Shown: positions 6,734 to 15,631 of the stretch, piece after piece
Numbering within the stretch: position 1 is the stretch's first letter
Layout: each line of letters begins with the position of its first letter
NCBI GenBank assembly: GCA_016935955.1
Contig: JAFGPY010000279.1
Span: 1-19,571 of the forward strand
From: Planctomycetota bacterium
Lineage (GTDB): Bacteria > Planctomycetota > Phycisphaerae > FEN-1346 > JAACEH01
Length of the DNA: 19,571 nt
Direction of reading: 5' to 3'
The notes under the pieces: model-generated
Seen by the model: the letters and a program-made list of their open reading frames with translations, nothing else
Database searches by the model: none
What the model was told of the DNA's origin: nothing
Program-made: the position numbers and the translations under genes

Positions 6734-8023
6734 ATGGTTGAAACGATCAGGACGCCGGGAGACACTGACTGGTTCGTACGCGATCGGTTCGGACTGTTCA
6801 TCCACTGGGGCCTCTACGCCCTGCCCGCGCGGCACGAGTGGGTCAAGTGCCACGAGGCCATGACCGACCAGCAGTACGAAAAGTATCTCCGTCACTTCGA
6901 TCCGGACCTGTACGATCCGGCGCAGTGGGCTGCGGCCGCAAGCGGCGCCGGCATGAAGTACTTCGTCGTCACCACCAAACACCACGAGGGCTTCTGCCTG
7001 TGGGACTCGAAGCTGACCGACTACAAGGCCACCAACACGCCGGCCGGCCGCGACCTGCTGCGTCCGATGGTCGACGCCTTCCGCGCCGCAGGACTGCGCG
7101 TGGGCTTCTACCATTCGCTGCTCGACTGGCACCACCCGCAATACACCATCGACCCCTACGTTCATCCGCAGCGCAACCATCCGGACCGCCAGAAGCTGAA
7201 CGCCTCGCGCGACCAGGCGGCTTACAGCCGCTACCTGCACGGCCAGGTGCGCGAGCTGCTGACGGAGTTCGGGCGGGTGGACATCCTGTGGGCGGACTTC
7301 AGCTTCACCAACAAGGGCCCCGAAGGCAAAGGCCGCGACGACTGGCAGAGTGAGGAGTTGTACCGGATAACTCGTGAGCTTCAGCCGCAGATCATCCTGA
7401 ACGACCGATTGGACCTGGAATCGGGATGGGATGTCAAGACACCTGAACAGTACCAGCCGCGCGAGTGGCTGCGCGTGGGCGGCAAGCCCGTCGTGTGGGA
7501 AGCCTGCCAGACGTTCAGCGGTTCGTGGGGCTACCATCGCGACGAGACGAGTTGGAAGAGCGTCGAGCAACTGGTGCAGATGCTGATCGACACGGTCTCC
7601 AAGGGCGGCAACCTGCTGCTGAACGTGGGGCCGACGGGCCGCGGCGAGTTCGACCGGCGAGCCCTGGACCGCCTGGCGGGAATGGGCGAGTGGATGCGGC
7701 TGCACGGTCGCTCGATCTACGGCTGCACGCAGGCGCCGGCCGAGTTCGCGACGCCACAGGATTGCCGGTTGACGTGGAACGCCGAGAAGCGGCGGCTGTA
7801 CGTACACGTCTTCGCCTGGCCGACGGGGCTGTTGCACATGGACGGCCTGGCCGGCAAGGTCGAGTACGCCCAGTTGCTCAACGACGCGTCGGAAGTGAAG
7901 TTCGGCCTGAGCCGCGAGGCCACGATTCAGAATGTGGACATGGGCCGCGACACGCTGACGCTGCAACTACCGGTGCGCAAACCCGACGTGACGGTGCCGG
8001 TGATTGAGCTGTTCGTGAAGTAG
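6734..8023 (+). CDS. Alpha-L-fucosidase, GH29
   Basis: A 429-residue GH29 enzyme that releases alpha-linked L-fucose with retention. The catalytic barrel shows FGLFIHWGLYALPARHEWV (20-37), YFVVTTKHHEGFCLWDS (76-92, sugar-binding His pair) and VDILWADFS (182-190), where Asp188 is the expected nucleophile. GGNLLLNVGPTGRGEFD follows and then a short C-terminal beta domain from about 350. The frame is open 32 codons further upstream, but ATG 6734 is preferred: GGAGG lies 10 nt before it and the upstream residues resemble neither a signal peptide nor GH29 sequence. With no signal peptide it should act in the cytoplasm. It is the only rightward sugar gene here and converges with the GH123-like gene. 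It may supply L-fucose to the isomerase-like enzyme at the left edge. Confidence 0.93.
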   Translation: MVETIRTPGDTDWFVRDRFGLFIHWGLYALPARHEWVKCHEAMTDQQYEKYLRHFDPDLYDPAQWAAAASGAGMKYFVVTTKHHEGFCLWDSKLTDYKATNTPAGRDLLRPMVDAFRAAGLRVGFYHSLLDWHHPQYTIDPYVHPQRNHPDRQKLNASRDQAAYSRYLHGQVRELLTEFGRVDILWADFSFTNKGPEGKGRDDWQSEELYRITRELQPQIILNDRLDLESGWDVKTPEQYQPREWLRVGGKPVVWEACQTFSGSWGYHRDETSWKSVEQLVQMLIDTVSKGGNLLLNVGPTGRGEFDRRALDRLAGMGEWMRLHGRSIYGCTQAPAEFATPQDCRLTWNAEKRRLYVHVFAWPTGLLHMDGLAGKVEYAQLLNDASEVKFGLSREATIQNVDMGRDTLTLQLPVRKPDVTVPVIELFVK

Positions 8024-8156
8024 GATACTGCGTTCGGCGGCCCTGCTCTGGAGTTCAACATGATCATTCGCAGCGAAAGACCATCGGATAGCCGGCAGCC
8101 GACGAGTTGCCCTCCCCCTCCACTCCCTGGCGTAATTTGTGGGCGCTGCGCGGCCG

Positions 8157-11027
8157 TCAGCGGCCGAGTTTGCGGCTCACCTCGCCGGCCAGGTTGTAGA
8201 GTCGTCGGCTGCGGCCCTGCCAGTCGGAGCCGACGAACCAGCGGTGACCGTTGACGCCGATCTGCCGGCAGATGGGCTCCGGTCCGGTCACGTGTCCCCA
8301 CTCGTTGTTGATCTGCAGATGGCCGAGGGCCTTGAGCATGAAGTCGGTCCGCTCAACCAGCAGATCCTCGCAGCGCTTGGCCAAATCGGAACCGAGCCTG
8401 GCCTTGAGTCGTTCATCGGTAAGCGCCTCTTCGATCAGGATGCGTGCCTGGCATTCCTGGATGCCCTCGCGGACGGCCTCGAAGTGGTGCGTCGACACCG
8501 GCCCGGTGGGTCCCGGCGCGAACATGCACCAAGGAATGTCCAGGTTCCGCCACGCGCTCTGCGGATAGCGGTCGGCCACATTGCCGACGCGCTCGCCGCG
8601 GTTGTTGCGGACCGCCGGCCAGAAGTCGGCGCCGCCGCGGGACACACCGCGCTGACGGCCGGTGATGTTCATCTCCATCAACTGCCGCCAGCGGCTGGCC
8701 GGCTGGATGTATTCGTAGCGCGGCTGGTAGCAGCCCATATCCTCACGGTTCCATCCGTGCAGACTGCCCAGGGGCGGGCCGTCCATCGGGAACATGCAAC
8801 TGAGCACCGCGCTGTGATACCCCACGCGGAATCCCACGCGGTCGACCTTGGCATTGCCCTGGCTGGTGGCCGCAGTCACGACGATGCCGTCCTCGGTCTC
8901 CGCGCCGTCGCGCGTCACGGGAACGTGCGAGTGCGACACCCACGGCAGGCCGTCGGTGACGTCGCGATAGAACTGCCGCTCGGCCTCGGTCGGCCAGTCG
9001 TCCGAGAGCAGGCCGATCATCGTCGCCTTCTGCCAACCGCGCTTGGCCATGCGATTGCGAAGCTCGCCGAAAAGTTTTGTCCACGCCGCCTTGGCCGCCG
9101 GCTCGCTGTAGGGAGGAAGGAACCCGGTCCGAACGTCGCCCGTCTTGCGATCAACGACGGTCACGGCCGGCCCCTTGCCGATGTACTCCTTTCGCAACTC
9201 GACGGACCGCTGGTTGTGGCCCCAGGTGTCCTTGTAGCCTCCGCCGGCGCCGCCAAGATAGAGGTCCCAGGCGATGAAGCAGACGACCTTCGGCGTGCCC
9301 ATCTGCTCGGCGGCAAGGTCGAGGTACCGGTCCATCACCGAGAAGTCGTAGTCGTAGGACGTCTCGCCCGTCTTGATCCAGCGCACCATACTCTCTTCGT
9401 TGCCGTGGTTGGTCTGGGCGATCAGCGGAACGTACAGAACCTGCACGCCCGCTTCGTGCATCAGCTTCATCGATCGGGCGATCAGCTTGAAGTGCTCGTC
9501 GGACCACGGCTTCACACCGTACTCCAGCACGAGCGTGTCCGGCGACTGGATCAGTTCCATCACCGTCCGGTAATCCTGCGGGTCGGGCAACGTGTAGTCG
9601 ATCACCTCGATTTCCACGGGCACGGCCTGCGGCTCCAGCCCCTCGGCGGCAATCGTGATTCGGCCCGTGAACAGCCCGGCCGCAACGTTCTTGGGAACAT
9701 CGACCGTGACCCAGACGGGGACCACGGCCCCGAAGACCGGCTCGCCCTGGCCGGGAATCGCGAGGTCCGCGCCCCGGGGTTCCACCACGCGGACCGGGAA
9801 CTCCTCGGGCGGTTGCTCGGCCAGCGCGCCGAGCATTGTCGGCACGCGCGGATAGCAGTTGAATTGCGGGACCGAACTTCGGTAGATGGTCCGCTGTCCG
9901 TTCACGCCGGCCTCTCGCCCCCACGGGATGCCGTAACGAATGCGCACCGCGGAAGCAGGAATCGTCCTGCCGCCGGCGGCTGACAAGTCGCCCGAGGTGG
10001 CGCGAAGATGGCGGATCGGCTTGTCACAGCCGACAACGACCTTCCCCGAGTAGCGACCGTTGCGGGCTCCGACCAACTTGATGGGCAACACCGGACCGGG
10101 GTCGCCGAAATCCAGATCATAGTCCGCGCCGAGCATGCTGTTGTTCCAGATCTGGAAGCCCTTCGGCCGCACTGCGTTCAGCACGAGCCCCTCGCTGCCG
10201 GCCGCCTGCAGACGCACCAGCTCAATCTGGCAGGTGTTGAACGCCAGGCAATACGGGCAATGGCGCGAGCCGCGCTTGCCCTTCATCTCCTCGACCACCT
10301 TGTGGTAAGGAGCGCGAATGACCTGGATGCCGAGAACGTTCACGCCTTTGCGGAGCAGACGCGAGGGAATCGCGACATCGGCGGTTCGCCGGCGCAGGGC
10401 GATCTCCTTATCGCTCTCCAGGACCACGCCGCGAGGCCACCCGCCGTTCCAGCCGCCCGTCGGCGTGAAGGCCGCCGCCGGATATCCGCGAGCCAGCGGC
10501 TCGCCGTCCGGATCCCGACCGGCGATATCACGACGAGCGACCTCTTTGCCGTTGAGGTAGACGATCACGCCGCCACGGTAACCCACGTTGAGTTGCAGGT
10601 CCCTGACCTTCGACGGGTCATTGACTTCGAACTTGCCGCGCATGCACAGTCGGGCCACGAAGGACGAAAGGCACGACATTCTCGCCGGCCCTCGAAGCCA
10701 GCCGGTGTCGTCGAATTCCATGTCCGCCCATTCGCTCGGCGCCGCCGGAGTCTCGCGGCTGGCCCAGTTGAAGGTGTTCAGCACCCGGTCACCGTGGTGC
10801 CAGCGAAGATCCACGGGCACGGCGCCGCCGTCGAGCGCCAACAGCGGCGACTTCAACTCGTGGTGCATCCGCCAGAGGCTGGTCGTATCGAGCACGACCA
10901 CAGGTCCGACGTTCGGCGTTGCGTCGCCGGCCTGCGCGGCGGCATCGGTCGCAGGAACCAGCAGCACTGAGAACAGAACGACCGTGGCAGAGGCCAAGGT
11001 CATCGGTTGGCTGGCGGCGGATTGCAT
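8157..11027 (-). CDS. Secreted GH123-like multidomain protein
   Basis: A 956-residue protein with a Sec signal peptide (hydrophobic core about 10-25, likely cut after TDAAAQA). Residues about 75-240 form a jelly-roll domain (EWADMEFDDTGW, GGVIVYLNGKEVARRD). An unusual Cys cluster follows (Cys257, Cys260, Cys266 in HCPYCLAFNTC). Residues about 400-480 end in a sandwich (VTVDVPKNVAAGLFTGRITI) typical of the domain in front of GH123/DUF4091 barrels. Residues about 485-800 look like a TIM barrel, with LIARSMKLMHEAGVQVLYVP and IGLLSDDWPTEAE; Asp676-Asp677 may hold the place of the Asp-Glu pair of GH123, which is speculative. The start at 11027 is chosen for the signal peptide; its GAGGG site is rather far (about 11 nt). 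Activity could be hexosaminidase-like but is not established. Confidence 0.7.
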   Translation of the reverse strand: MQSAASQPMTLASATVVLFSVLLVPATDAAAQAGDATPNVGPVVVLDTTSLWRMHHELKSPLLALDGGAVPVDLRWHHGDRVLNTFNWASRETPAAPSEWADMEFDDTGWLRGPARMSCLSSFVARLCMRGKFEVNDPSKVRDLQLNVGYRGGVIVYLNGKEVARRDIAGRDPDGEPLARGYPAAAFTPTGGWNGGWPRGVVLESDKEIALRRRTADVAIPSRLLRKGVNVLGIQVIRAPYHKVVEEMKGKRGSRHCPYCLAFNTCQIELVRLQAAGSEGLVLNAVRPKGFQIWNNSMLGADYDLDFGDPGPVLPIKLVGARNGRYSGKVVVGCDKPIRHLRATSGDLSAAGGRTIPASAVRIRYGIPWGREAGVNGQRTIYRSSVPQFNCYPRVPTMLGALAEQPPEEFPVRVVEPRGADLAIPGQGEPVFGAVVPVWVTVDVPKNVAAGLFTGRITIAAEGLEPQAVPVEIEVIDYTLPDPQDYRTVMELIQSPDTLVLEYGVKPWSDEHFKLIARSMKLMHEAGVQVLYVPLIAQTNHGNEESMVRWIKTGETSYDYDFSVMDRYLDLAAEQMGTPKVVCFIAWDLYLGGAGGGYKDTWGHNQRSVELRKEYIGKGPAVTVVDRKTGDVRTGFLPPYSEPAAKAAWTKLFGELRNRMAKRGWQKATMIGLLSDDWPTEAERQFYRDVTDGLPWVSHSHVPVTRDGAETEDGIVVTAATSQGNAKVDRVGFRVGYHSAVLSCMFPMDGPPLGSLHGWNREDMGCYQPRYEYIQPASRWRQLMEMNITGRQRGVSRGGADFWPAVRNNRGERVGNVADRYPQSAWRNLDIPWCMFAPGPTGPVSTHHFEAVREGIQECQARILIEEALTDERLKARLGSDLAKRCEDLLVERTDFMLKALGHLQINNEWGHVTGPEPICRQIGVNGHRWFVGSDWQGRSRRLYNLAGEVSRKLGR

Positions 11028-11225
11028 CGTTGCATGTCCCTCGAACGTCTTCCAGTTTTCGGTACGTGCGGGCGAACGGTCACATCTACCCACGGTGTGC
11101 ATCCAACAGTGAAACACCTCCGGCCCGGCCCGCGTGTCGGCCATTGCCCGATGAGATCGAACGCCTGGGCAAGGCCGTTCCGGCACCCTGCCCTCCTACG
11201 GGCAACATGGCTTGGACGTTTTTAC
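11028..11225. other. Divergent intergenic region, left part
   Basis: This lies between the leftward GH123-like gene and the promoter of the rightward zinc-ribbon gene; the whole gap is 333 nt. It must carry the promoter of the GH123-like gene, but I see no good -35/-10 pair for the minus strand and no coding frame I trust. Confidence 0.5.
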
Positions 11226-11254
11226 TTGATGTCGAAGTGATACAGACCTATACT
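11226..11254 (+). promoter_or_regulatory. Sigma70-type promoter for the zinc-ribbon gene
   Basis: TTGATG (11226-11231) and TATACT (11249-11254) are exactly 17 nt apart. They match the consensus at four and five of six bases. Transcription would begin near 11261, leaving a 5' leader of about 100 nt before the ATG at 11361. Confidence 0.55.
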
Positions 11255-11360
11255 CCCACCAGTCTGCTTCAGTGGTTCGGCTGAAGCGGGCCTCAAGTCG
11301 TCTTTTTCAGACAACCAGATCGTGCCACTATCTGTTGCGGCTTTTGGCAGGAGACGCTTC

Positions 11361-11690
11361 ATGCTCAGCTTCCGGTGTCCCAACTGCGGGAAGAAGGTGC
11401 AGTGCGACGACCACCTCGCGGGCAAGAGGGGACGATGTCCGGCGTGCAACCAGAAGACCCTCATCCCGGTGCTCCTTGAGAAGACGCGGCACGAGGAAAT
11501 GCTGCCCGGAGCCGAAGACCTGCAACTGCTAAAGCATGGCCACAGGCTGGAAATCGTCGAGGAAGAGGAAGACGAGGAACCGTTCTGGGCCTCGTGGCAG
11601 ATCAACAAGCCGCTGGCCATCGCCGGCATCCTTGCCGCCGTGGCCCTGCTCGCGCTGCTGGGAGCCTACCTGTTCTACGGCAAGGGTTGA
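11361..11690 (+). CDS. Zinc-ribbon protein with one C-terminal membrane segment
   Basis: A 109-residue protein. Residues 6-29 form a four-cysteine zinc ribbon: Cys6-x2-Cys9 in FRCPNCGKK and Cys26-x2-Cys29 in GRCPACNQK, with the LAGKRGRC link common in planctomycete proteins of this kind. An acidic linker follows (EIVEEEEDEEPFW, about 73-85), then a single hydrophobic helix (about 86-107, LAIAGILAAVALLALLGAYL) ending five residues before the C-terminus. It is therefore probably tail-anchored, with the ribbon in the cytoplasm. The ATG has AGGAG 7 nt upstream; a longer frame from 11322 lacks such a site. The function is unknown. It may be monocistronic, since a 241-nt gap with a promoter follows. 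Confidence 0.8.
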   Translation: MLSFRCPNCGKKVQCDDHLAGKRGRCPACNQKTLIPVLLEKTRHEEMLPGAEDLQLLKHGHRLEIVEEEEDEEPFWASWQINKPLAIAGILAAVALLALLGAYLFYGKG

Positions 11691-11801
11691 GACCACCGTC
11701 CCCCAAATGCCGGATTCCGATGATACGCCGCTGCGGCCGTATGAGCCCGCCCGCGACCCAGACGATAGCGGCGTCTCCGCCCCCCAGGTGTGAAAAGACG
11801 C

Positions 11802-11830
11802 TTGTCTGCCGCACAAGGCGGTGGCATAAT
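11802..11830 (+). promoter_or_regulatory. Sigma70-type promoter for the oxidoreductase operon
   Basis: TTGTCT (11802-11807) and CATAAT (11825-11830) are 17 nt apart, matching the consensus at four and five of six bases. Transcription would start near 11837, about 95 nt before the GTG start at 11932. The spacer contains a short dyad (CCGC-acaag-GCGG) that might be a regulator site. Confidence 0.55.
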
Positions 11831-11931
11831 CACGCGCCTCGAATACCCCGTGCAACCGCGACCCCGCGCGTTTGCAGCATGGAAGTTGACGGCTTGGACC
11901 CCGTCGGATGCACTCAATAGAAAGGAACGAC

Positions 11932-12903
11932 GTGCACGCAATCCTCATCAAAGCCGACAAATCGCTCCAGTGGTGTGAAGTCCCCGATCCGGTCGTCAAG
12001 GCGAACGAAATCCTGGTGGAAGTCCATGCGGCCGCACTCAATCGCGCCGACCTGCTGCAGCGCGAAGGCAAGTATCCGCCTCCGCCGGGCTGGCCGGAGT
12101 GGATGGGGCTCGAAGTCGCCGGCGTGGTGCTGCAAGCGCCGCCGGGCGGACGCTGGAAAGTCGGCGACAAGGTCTGCGCGCTGCTTGGCGGCGGCGGTTA
12201 TGCCGAGAAGGTGACCGTTCCTGCCGACATGGCCCTGCCGGTGCCCGCGGGACTCTCGATGGTCGAAGCGGCGGCAATTCCGGAGGCGTTTGCCACGTCG
12301 TACCTCAATCTGTGCCTCGAAGGCGGCATGAAGGCCGGCGAAACCGTCTTCATCCAGGCCGGCGCGAGCGGACTCGGCATGGCGGCAATCCAGTTGGCCA
12401 AGACCCTCGGCGCGAAGGTGGTCACTACCGTCGGGTCGGAGGAGAAGGAACGATTCGTCCGTGACCTCGGCGCCGACGTGGTGATCAATCGCAAGAAGGA
12501 AGACATCGCGGCGGCGATGAAGCAGCATCCGGTGGACGTGGCGATGGACTGCGTGGGGGGAAAGAACCTCGGCCCGTGCCTGGAGACCATGGCCCGTGGC
12601 GGCCGCTGGATCATCATCGCCACGCTGGGCGGTCCGATGAGCGAACTCAACATCAACGACTTCTTCCGGCGCGGCGTCCGGCTGATCGGCAGCACGTTGC
12701 GCAGCCGGACCAGCGAAATGAAGGCGGAGATCCTCGCCGGTCTCGAGAAACGATTGTGGCCGGCCTTTTCCTCCGGCAAGATCAAGGTGCTGATCCACAA
12801 GACACTGCCGATCACACAGACGGAAGCCGCCCACATGATTCTGCAGGGACAGGAGAACCTCGGCAAAGTGGTATTGACCGTCAACAACCGAACATCCAGC
12901 TAG
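11932..12903 (+). CDS. NAD(P)H:quinone oxidoreductase, zinc-free MDR family
   Basis: A 323-residue medium-chain dehydrogenase/reductase of the quinone-oxidoreductase (PIG3/QOR-like) branch. These enzymes use NADPH to reduce quinones or enones. The N-terminal GroES-like domain contains EVHAAALNRADLLQREGKYP (30-49); the Rossmann domain has IQAGASGLGMAAIQLAK (141-157) and VVTTVGSEEKERFVRDLGAD. The catalytic-zinc cysteine and histidine of alcohol dehydrogenases are absent. I prefer the GTG start at 11932 (AAAGGA at 11921-11926, protein beginning HAILIKADK as relatives do) over the in-frame ATG at 11908, which has no ribosome site. The dehydroquinate dehydratase-like gene follows 11 nt after the stop, so the two are surely co-transcribed. 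Confidence 0.88.
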   Translation: MHAILIKADKSLQWCEVPDPVVKANEILVEVHAAALNRADLLQREGKYPPPPGWPEWMGLEVAGVVLQAPPGGRWKVGDKVCALLGGGGYAEKVTVPADMALPVPAGLSMVEAAAIPEAFATSYLNLCLEGGMKAGETVFIQAGASGLGMAAIQLAKTLGAKVVTTVGSEEKERFVRDLGADVVINRKKEDIAAAMKQHPVDVAMDCVGGKNLGPCLETMARGGRWIIIATLGGPMSELNINDFFRRGVRLIGSTLRSRTSEMKAEILAGLEKRLWPAFSSGKIKVLIHKTLPITQTEAAHMILQGQENLGKVVLTVNNRTSS

Positions 12904-12914
12904 AGGCAGACGCA

Positions 12915-13691
12915 ATGAAGTTCTCTTTTCGCAACAAATCGTACCCGGTCATCACCGGCATCATGGCCGGACAGACGCCGCAGGAACTGATCGCCGAATC
13001 GAAGAACGCCGAGTTCGACGGCGCGCAGGGCATCGCCATAGACCTTGCGGACCTGAAGCCGGAGTTCCGCAACGGTGAAAGCCTGAAAAGCATCATCGAT
13101 GCGGCCAATCTGCCGTTCATGTTCTTCTACTACCGCGACGACAAGTGGAAAGACTCCAGCGACGACGAGCGGCAGGAGTTGTTGCTCGCCGCGGCGGACG
13201 TCGGGGCCTCCATGATCGACGTCATGGGTGACCTGTACGATCCTTCGCCGATGGAAATCACCCGCAACTCCGCGGCCATCGACAAGCAGAAACGTCTGAT
13301 CGACCGGATTCACGCCAAGGGCGCGGAGGTGGTCATCTCGTCCCACATGGCGTGCCCGCGGACGACGGAACAGGTGGTTGAGCACATGCTTGCGCTGGAG
13401 TCGCGCGGTCCCGAGGTGGTGAAGATCGTGACTACCGCCGATACGGAAGATGAACTTGCCGAAGCGCTGCGGACCACCATCGCCTTGAAACGCGAACTCA
13501 AGACGCCGTTCATTCACCTCTGCAACGGCAAATTCAGCCGGCCGCACCGTTTCTTCGGTCCGGTACTCGGCGTCTCGATTGTGTTCGCCATCCACCGCTT
13601 TGAGCCGCGCTACGGTATGACTCAGCCGACGATCCGGGCCATGAAGGCCGTCCTGGACAATCTCCACTGGAACATCAACGACGTGATGTAG
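12915..13691 (+). CDS. Divergent type I 3-dehydroquinate dehydratase-like protein
   Basis: A 258-residue protein whose length and blocks fit the type I dehydroquinate dehydratase (AroD) barrel, which removes water from 3-dehydroquinate through a lysine Schiff base in the shikimate pathway. His144 (VVISSHMACPRTTEQ) and Lys170 (EVVKIVTTADTEDEL) stand where the catalytic His and Lys are expected. FSRPHRFFGPVLG and GMTQPT resemble the C-terminal substrate loop. In contrast, the usual E-x-R motif near residue 46 reads IAIDLADL, and the R...EGG segment near 82-86 reads YYRDDKWKDSS. The substrate or activity may therefore differ. The ATG has GAGG 8 nt upstream and lies 11 nt after the oxidoreductase stop. 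Convergent with the sulfatase gene, 89 nt away. Confidence 0.75.
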   Translation: MKFSFRNKSYPVITGIMAGQTPQELIAESKNAEFDGAQGIAIDLADLKPEFRNGESLKSIIDAANLPFMFFYYRDDKWKDSSDDERQELLLAAADVGASMIDVMGDLYDPSPMEITRNSAAIDKQKRLIDRIHAKGAEVVISSHMACPRTTEQVVEHMLALESRGPEVVKIVTTADTEDELAEALRTTIALKRELKTPFIHLCNGKFSRPHRFFGPVLGVSIVFAIHRFEPRYGMTQPTIRAMKAVLDNLHWNINDVM

Positions 13692-13780
13692 AACGGCGGG
13701 CAACGGAAGTATTCACTGAATCTCGCTGTCGTCGCCGTCCCCTGGCCGAGTGCTGCGGCAGCCCAGGCCATAGCGGCGTC

Positions 13781-15556
13781 TCATCCCGCCGTTGCGAGCA
13801 GCTTGTCAACCTCGGCCTTGAAGGCCTCGGCGGCCTTCTTCTCGTGCGCCGCCAATTCTGTGCGCAATTCGTCCAGCGGACGCTTGCTCCAGCGCTTCTG
13901 CCCGTTCAGCTCGTTGTGCAGGGCCTTGTAGCGGCCGAAGAACGCCTCGTCGAAGACGCGGTCGGCGGCAGCTTGCAGGTCCTTCTCCTTGCCCGCTGCC
14001 TCGGGCTTGGCCCGGTGTGCCGCCACGGCGTCGGCCTTGTACTTGTCCCACTGTCGCTTGAATGGCAGCAGCGAGTAGTGGCGGTTCTCCCGGGCGATGC
14101 GGTCGGGCAACGACAGCTCGCGCCACTCGGCCGGAATGTACGGGTCCTCGGCCTTGGCCAGCCACTGGTCGAGCTGCCGGCGAAGGTCGGCCCTGACGTC
14201 GGCGTAGGCCGGATCGTTCACCAGGTTCTTGAGCTGGTACGGGTCCTTCTGGTTGTCGTAGAGCAGCCACTCGCCCTCGGCATAGACGACGTAGGTGTAG
14301 CGCTTGGTCCGCACGCCGCGGTACGGGTAGAAGAAATTCGATCCGTCGGGATCGAGTTGGGTCTTGTAGTAGTTCCGTTGGAAGTTGTTGACGAGGATGA
14401 ACTGCGACTCGGGATCGGGCCCGTCCTTGCCGAGCACGGCGGACGAGAAGTCCTGCCCGCTGCACTCCGGCGGCGCGTTCAGACCGGCCAGCCCGCAGAG
14501 GGTCGGGTTCAGGTCGATGGTTCCGATATTGTGATCGGCCACGCGACCGGCCTCGACACGGCCCGGCCAGCGAACGATCAGCGGCACGTGAATGGCCTCG
14601 TCGAACGGATTGCCCTTGCTGCCGACGCCGTTGGACCCGAACGAGCTGCCGTGGTCCGACGTGTAGATGAGGATTGTGTCGTCCTCGATGCCCAGTTCCT
14701 TCAGGGCGGCCATCAGGCGGCCCAGTTCGCGGTCCACTGCCGTGATGTGGGCATGGTAATGCTGGTAATAGAGCCGCTCCTTGTCCTTCTTGTACCGCTC
14801 TTCGGTGACGTTCGGCCGGTACGGAAGTTCGTCCTCCGGGTAGAGCTTGACGAACTCGTCGGGCGCGTCGTCCCATCGCCAGTGCGGCGGGTTGAGCGAC
14901 AGCATCATCAGGAACGGCTTGTCGCCGCCGGCGTGCTGGCGGATGAAGTCCAGGGCCTGGTCGGTCATGCCGATCGCGTTGTAACCCTTCTGCGGCTTGA
15001 AGTCCTCACCCGACGGGATGTCCCGCATGGGCGTTTCCCAGTGGTCGTCGCCGTAGAGCCAGTGCTTGAAGTAGTCGAAGCCGGCGTTCTTGGCCGTCTC
15101 GTTGCGGAGGTGCCACTTGCCGACGTAGCCCGTGACGTAGCCGCCCTTCTTGAACGTCTGGGCGATGGTCGGCGACTTCAGCCCGATCACGTCGCCGTTG
15201 ACGAAGTAGTCGTTGCTGATGCACTCGCTCTGGTGCGGCCACTGGCCGGTCATCAGCATGCCGCGATAGGGAATGCAGATCGGCGACGTGCTGCAACAGT
15301 TGTCGAACCGCGTGCCCTCGCGGGCCAGCCGCTCCATGTTCGGCGCCACGACCTGCGGCATCTCCGTGAACGGCAAACTGCACCAGCGATGCTCGTCGCT
15401 GAAGACGTAGAGGATGTTGGGCCGCCTGGCGGTTCCCTGCTGCCCCATCGCGCGGCCCAGACCCATCGTCTCCAGCGCCGCGGCCGCCGCAGCCGCTGTG
15501 CCCAGCTTCAGGAACTCGCGTCGCCCGATCTGTCCCGTGGAATTGTCTCTGACCAT
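13781..15556 (-). CDS. Tat-exported sulfatase (formylglycine type)
   Basis: A 591-residue S1-type sulfatase that hydrolyses sulfate esters, probably on a polysaccharide. The twin-arginine signal is GRREFLKLG (Arg12-Arg13) followed by an alanine-rich hydrophobic stretch and a likely cleavage near AMG. Cys94 in SPICIPYRGMLMTGQ sits in C-x-P-x-R and would be oxidised to formylglycine by a maturase not in this window. Metal- and sulfate-site residues are visible: Asp54-Glu55 (FSDEHRW, where many relatives have Asp-Asp), Lys147 and His149 (GKWHL), and Asp301-His302 (SDHGSSFG). DNQKDPYQLKNLVNDP marks the end of the sulfatase fold, and a helical Ala/Lys-rich tail of about 120 residues follows. An extended -10 promoter lies 76 nt upstream; the ribosome site (GGCAGG) is modest. 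Confidence 0.93.
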   Translation of the reverse strand: MVRDNSTGQIGRREFLKLGTAAAAAAALETMGLGRAMGQQGTARRPNILYVFSDEHRWCSLPFTEMPQVVAPNMERLAREGTRFDNCCSTSPICIPYRGMLMTGQWPHQSECISNDYFVNGDVIGLKSPTIAQTFKKGGYVTGYVGKWHLRNETAKNAGFDYFKHWLYGDDHWETPMRDIPSGEDFKPQKGYNAIGMTDQALDFIRQHAGGDKPFLMMLSLNPPHWRWDDAPDEFVKLYPEDELPYRPNVTEERYKKDKERLYYQHYHAHITAVDRELGRLMAALKELGIEDDTILIYTSDHGSSFGSNGVGSKGNPFDEAIHVPLIVRWPGRVEAGRVADHNIGTIDLNPTLCGLAGLNAPPECSGQDFSSAVLGKDGPDPESQFILVNNFQRNYYKTQLDPDGSNFFYPYRGVRTKRYTYVVYAEGEWLLYDNQKDPYQLKNLVNDPAYADVRADLRRQLDQWLAKAEDPYIPAEWRELSLPDRIARENRHYSLLPFKRQWDKYKADAVAAHRAKPEAAGKEKDLQAAADRVFDEAFFGRYKALHNELNGQKRWSKRPLDELRTELAAHEKKAAEAFKAEVDKLLATAG

Positions 15557-15631
15557 GTGCCTGCCCCATCCGTTAGCGCGAATGCCCCGGACCCGCGCCA
15601 GCGCAGCGCGAGGACTCCGGGAACCTGCGAC

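Noticed and set aside
8139..9983. A 614-codon open frame on the plus strand
   Set aside because: Antisense shadow of the GH123-like gene; composition is typical of reversed GC-rich codons and no start signal is seen.
12576..12914. N-terminal extension of the dehydroquinate dehydratase-like frame
   Set aside because: It lies inside the oxidoreductase gene in another frame; homology begins at the ATG at 12915.
11766..13782. A 13-nt string (ATAGCGGCGTCTC) present at about 11766 and again at about 13770
   Set aside because: One pair of exact 13-mers is expected by chance in a GC-rich window of this size, and the flanks do not match.
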